Positions 6,652 through 6,902 of a DNA stretch of 6,902 bases are shown one piece after another. The position numbers were made by a program, and so were the translations under genes. The stretch is from positions 1-6,902 of the forward strand of contig JAITHH010000256.1 in the NCBI GenBank assembly GCA_031280065.1, in the 5' to 3' direction. Below the pieces are notes generated by a model. That model made no database searches. It saw only the letters and a program-made list of their open reading frames with translations, and was not told the origin of the DNA. Source of the stretch: Treponema sp. Its GTDB lineage: Bacteria > Spirochaetota > Spirochaetia > Treponematales > Breznakiellaceae. Numbering within the stretch: position 1 is the first letter of the stretch; each line of letters begins with the position of its first letter.

Positions 6652-6684
6652 AAACCACGGAATTCACCGAAACCGCACGGAAAA
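6652..6684. repeat. 33-bp direct repeat, copy 2
   Basis: Exact second copy of 6385-6417 in the same orientation, 267 bp away. The next bases (GACT) also resemble copy 1 after a one-base slip in the A-run. The pair brackets the 23-bp array, and a lone 23-bp unit follows this copy at 6746. Confidence 0.9.
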
Positions 6685-6707
6685 GACTTTCTATTCCGCG
6701 TACCTTT

Positions 6708-6723
6708 CGCCTGCCGGCAGGCG
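6708..6723. repeat. 16-bp perfect palindrome
   Basis: CGCCTGCCGGCAGGCG equals its own reverse complement. It sits between repeat copy 2 and the lone 23-bp unit. It could be a protein-binding site or part of a dispersed repeat; the role is unknown. Confidence 0.75.
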
Positions 6724-6745
6724 GGCTCCTTCCGTGGTTCCCTCT

Positions 6746-6768
6746 GCTGGATCAGCACCCCGATCCAG
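6746..6768. repeat. Lone copy of the 23-bp palindromic unit
   Basis: It starts GCTGGATCAGC and ends CCCGATCCAG, matching the array consensus with few differences. GCTGGATC (6746-6753) pairs with GATCCAGC (6762-6769), an 8-bp stem with an 8-nt loop. It lies 20 bp after the stop codon of the partial gene at the right edge, but no T-run follows on the minus strand, so it is not a canonical terminator. Confidence 0.75.
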
Positions 6769-6788
6769 CCTCGATAACACCCCGGCTC

Positions 6789-6902
6789 TTACCGCAGCTT
6801 CACCGTGTAGAACCGGAAAAAGTCCGCGGACACAAAAGAATCAATGTTGATCCCCGCCCACTTCCGGCTATGCACCACCTGCCGGTTCGGGTAGGTAATG
6901 AA
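6789..6902 (-). CDS. C-terminal fragment of an unidentified protein (continues beyond the window)
   Basis: The minus strand is open from the window edge for 37 codons to a TAA at 6791-6789. The peptide begins FITYPNRQVVHSRKW and ends FFRFYTVKLR. Third positions are rich in G/C (TTC, ACC, CCG, CGG, GTG, AGC), matching the codon style of the transporter genes, and it lies on the same strand. This is why I take it as the real 3' end of a gene. The alternating hydrophobic tail suggests closing beta strands. I do not recognise the family. It is separated from the transporter promoter by about 700 bp of repeats and pseudogene, so it is not in the same operon. Confidence 0.5.
   Translation of the reverse strand, partial: FITYPNRQVVHSRKWAGINIDSFVSADFFRFYTVKLR

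Noticed and set aside
6595..6777. 60-codon plus-strand frame after GGAGG
   Set aside because: The GGAGG is only one base from the ATG, and the peptide is a reading of the 33-bp repeat, the palindrome and a 23-bp unit.

Overview
The window holds one complete minus-strand operon for an ABC importer of the peptide/nickel/oligosaccharide class (Opp/Dpp type), plus a repeat-rich, gene-poor upstream flank. The genes run right to left: extracellular solute-binding protein (SBP, 4191-5993), DppB-like permease (3085-4098), DppC-like permease (2127-3083), DppD-like ATPase (1072-2124) and DppF-like ATPase (261-1085). The SBP would capture the ligand in the periplasm, the two permeases would form the channel, and the two ATPases would drive transport. 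The ligand cannot be read from the sequence. Di- or oligopeptides are the default, and short oligosaccharides are a real alternative for this family.

Operon layout: a near-perfect sigma-70-type promoter (TTGACA, 18 bp, TATAAT) lies about 60 bp upstream of the SBP start. An intrinsic terminator sits between the SBP gene and the permeases, so the SBP is probably made in excess and the membrane complex by read-through. The last four genes are tightly packed (gaps of 1 and 2 nt, then a 14-nt overlap), each of the last three with a good Shine-Dalgarno site inside the end of the gene before it. Early in the SBP gene is a run of 13 G residues. A one-base change in either direction would stop translation within about 30 codons, which makes it a candidate slippage (phase-variation) switch.

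Left flank (1-260): a compact 131-135 bp MITE-like element with 13-14 bp perfect terminal inverted repeats, a TAA/CTAA direct duplication and two long internal hairpins, followed by a G/C-run-rich stretch after the last gene.

Right flank (5994-6902): from the operon outward there is the promoter with an overlapping inverted repeat, then a decayed minus-strand pseudogene that looks like a PD-(D/E)XK/DUF3782-type protein. Next come two perfect 33-bp direct repeats bracketing an array of about 6.6 copies of a 23-bp palindromic unit, a lone 23-bp unit, a 16-bp palindrome, and the last 37 codons of an unidentified minus-strand gene.

Organism: a GC-rich, probably diderm bacterium. The SBP leader (a Gly-rich stretch straight after the cleavage site, with no lipobox) and the DUF3782-like remnant remind me of spirochaetes of the Treponema group, but this is an impression from memory, not a proof. 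I see no defence system, CRISPR, rRNA, tRNA or biosynthetic cluster here. The unusual content is the poly-G tract, the attenuating terminator and the repeat modules.
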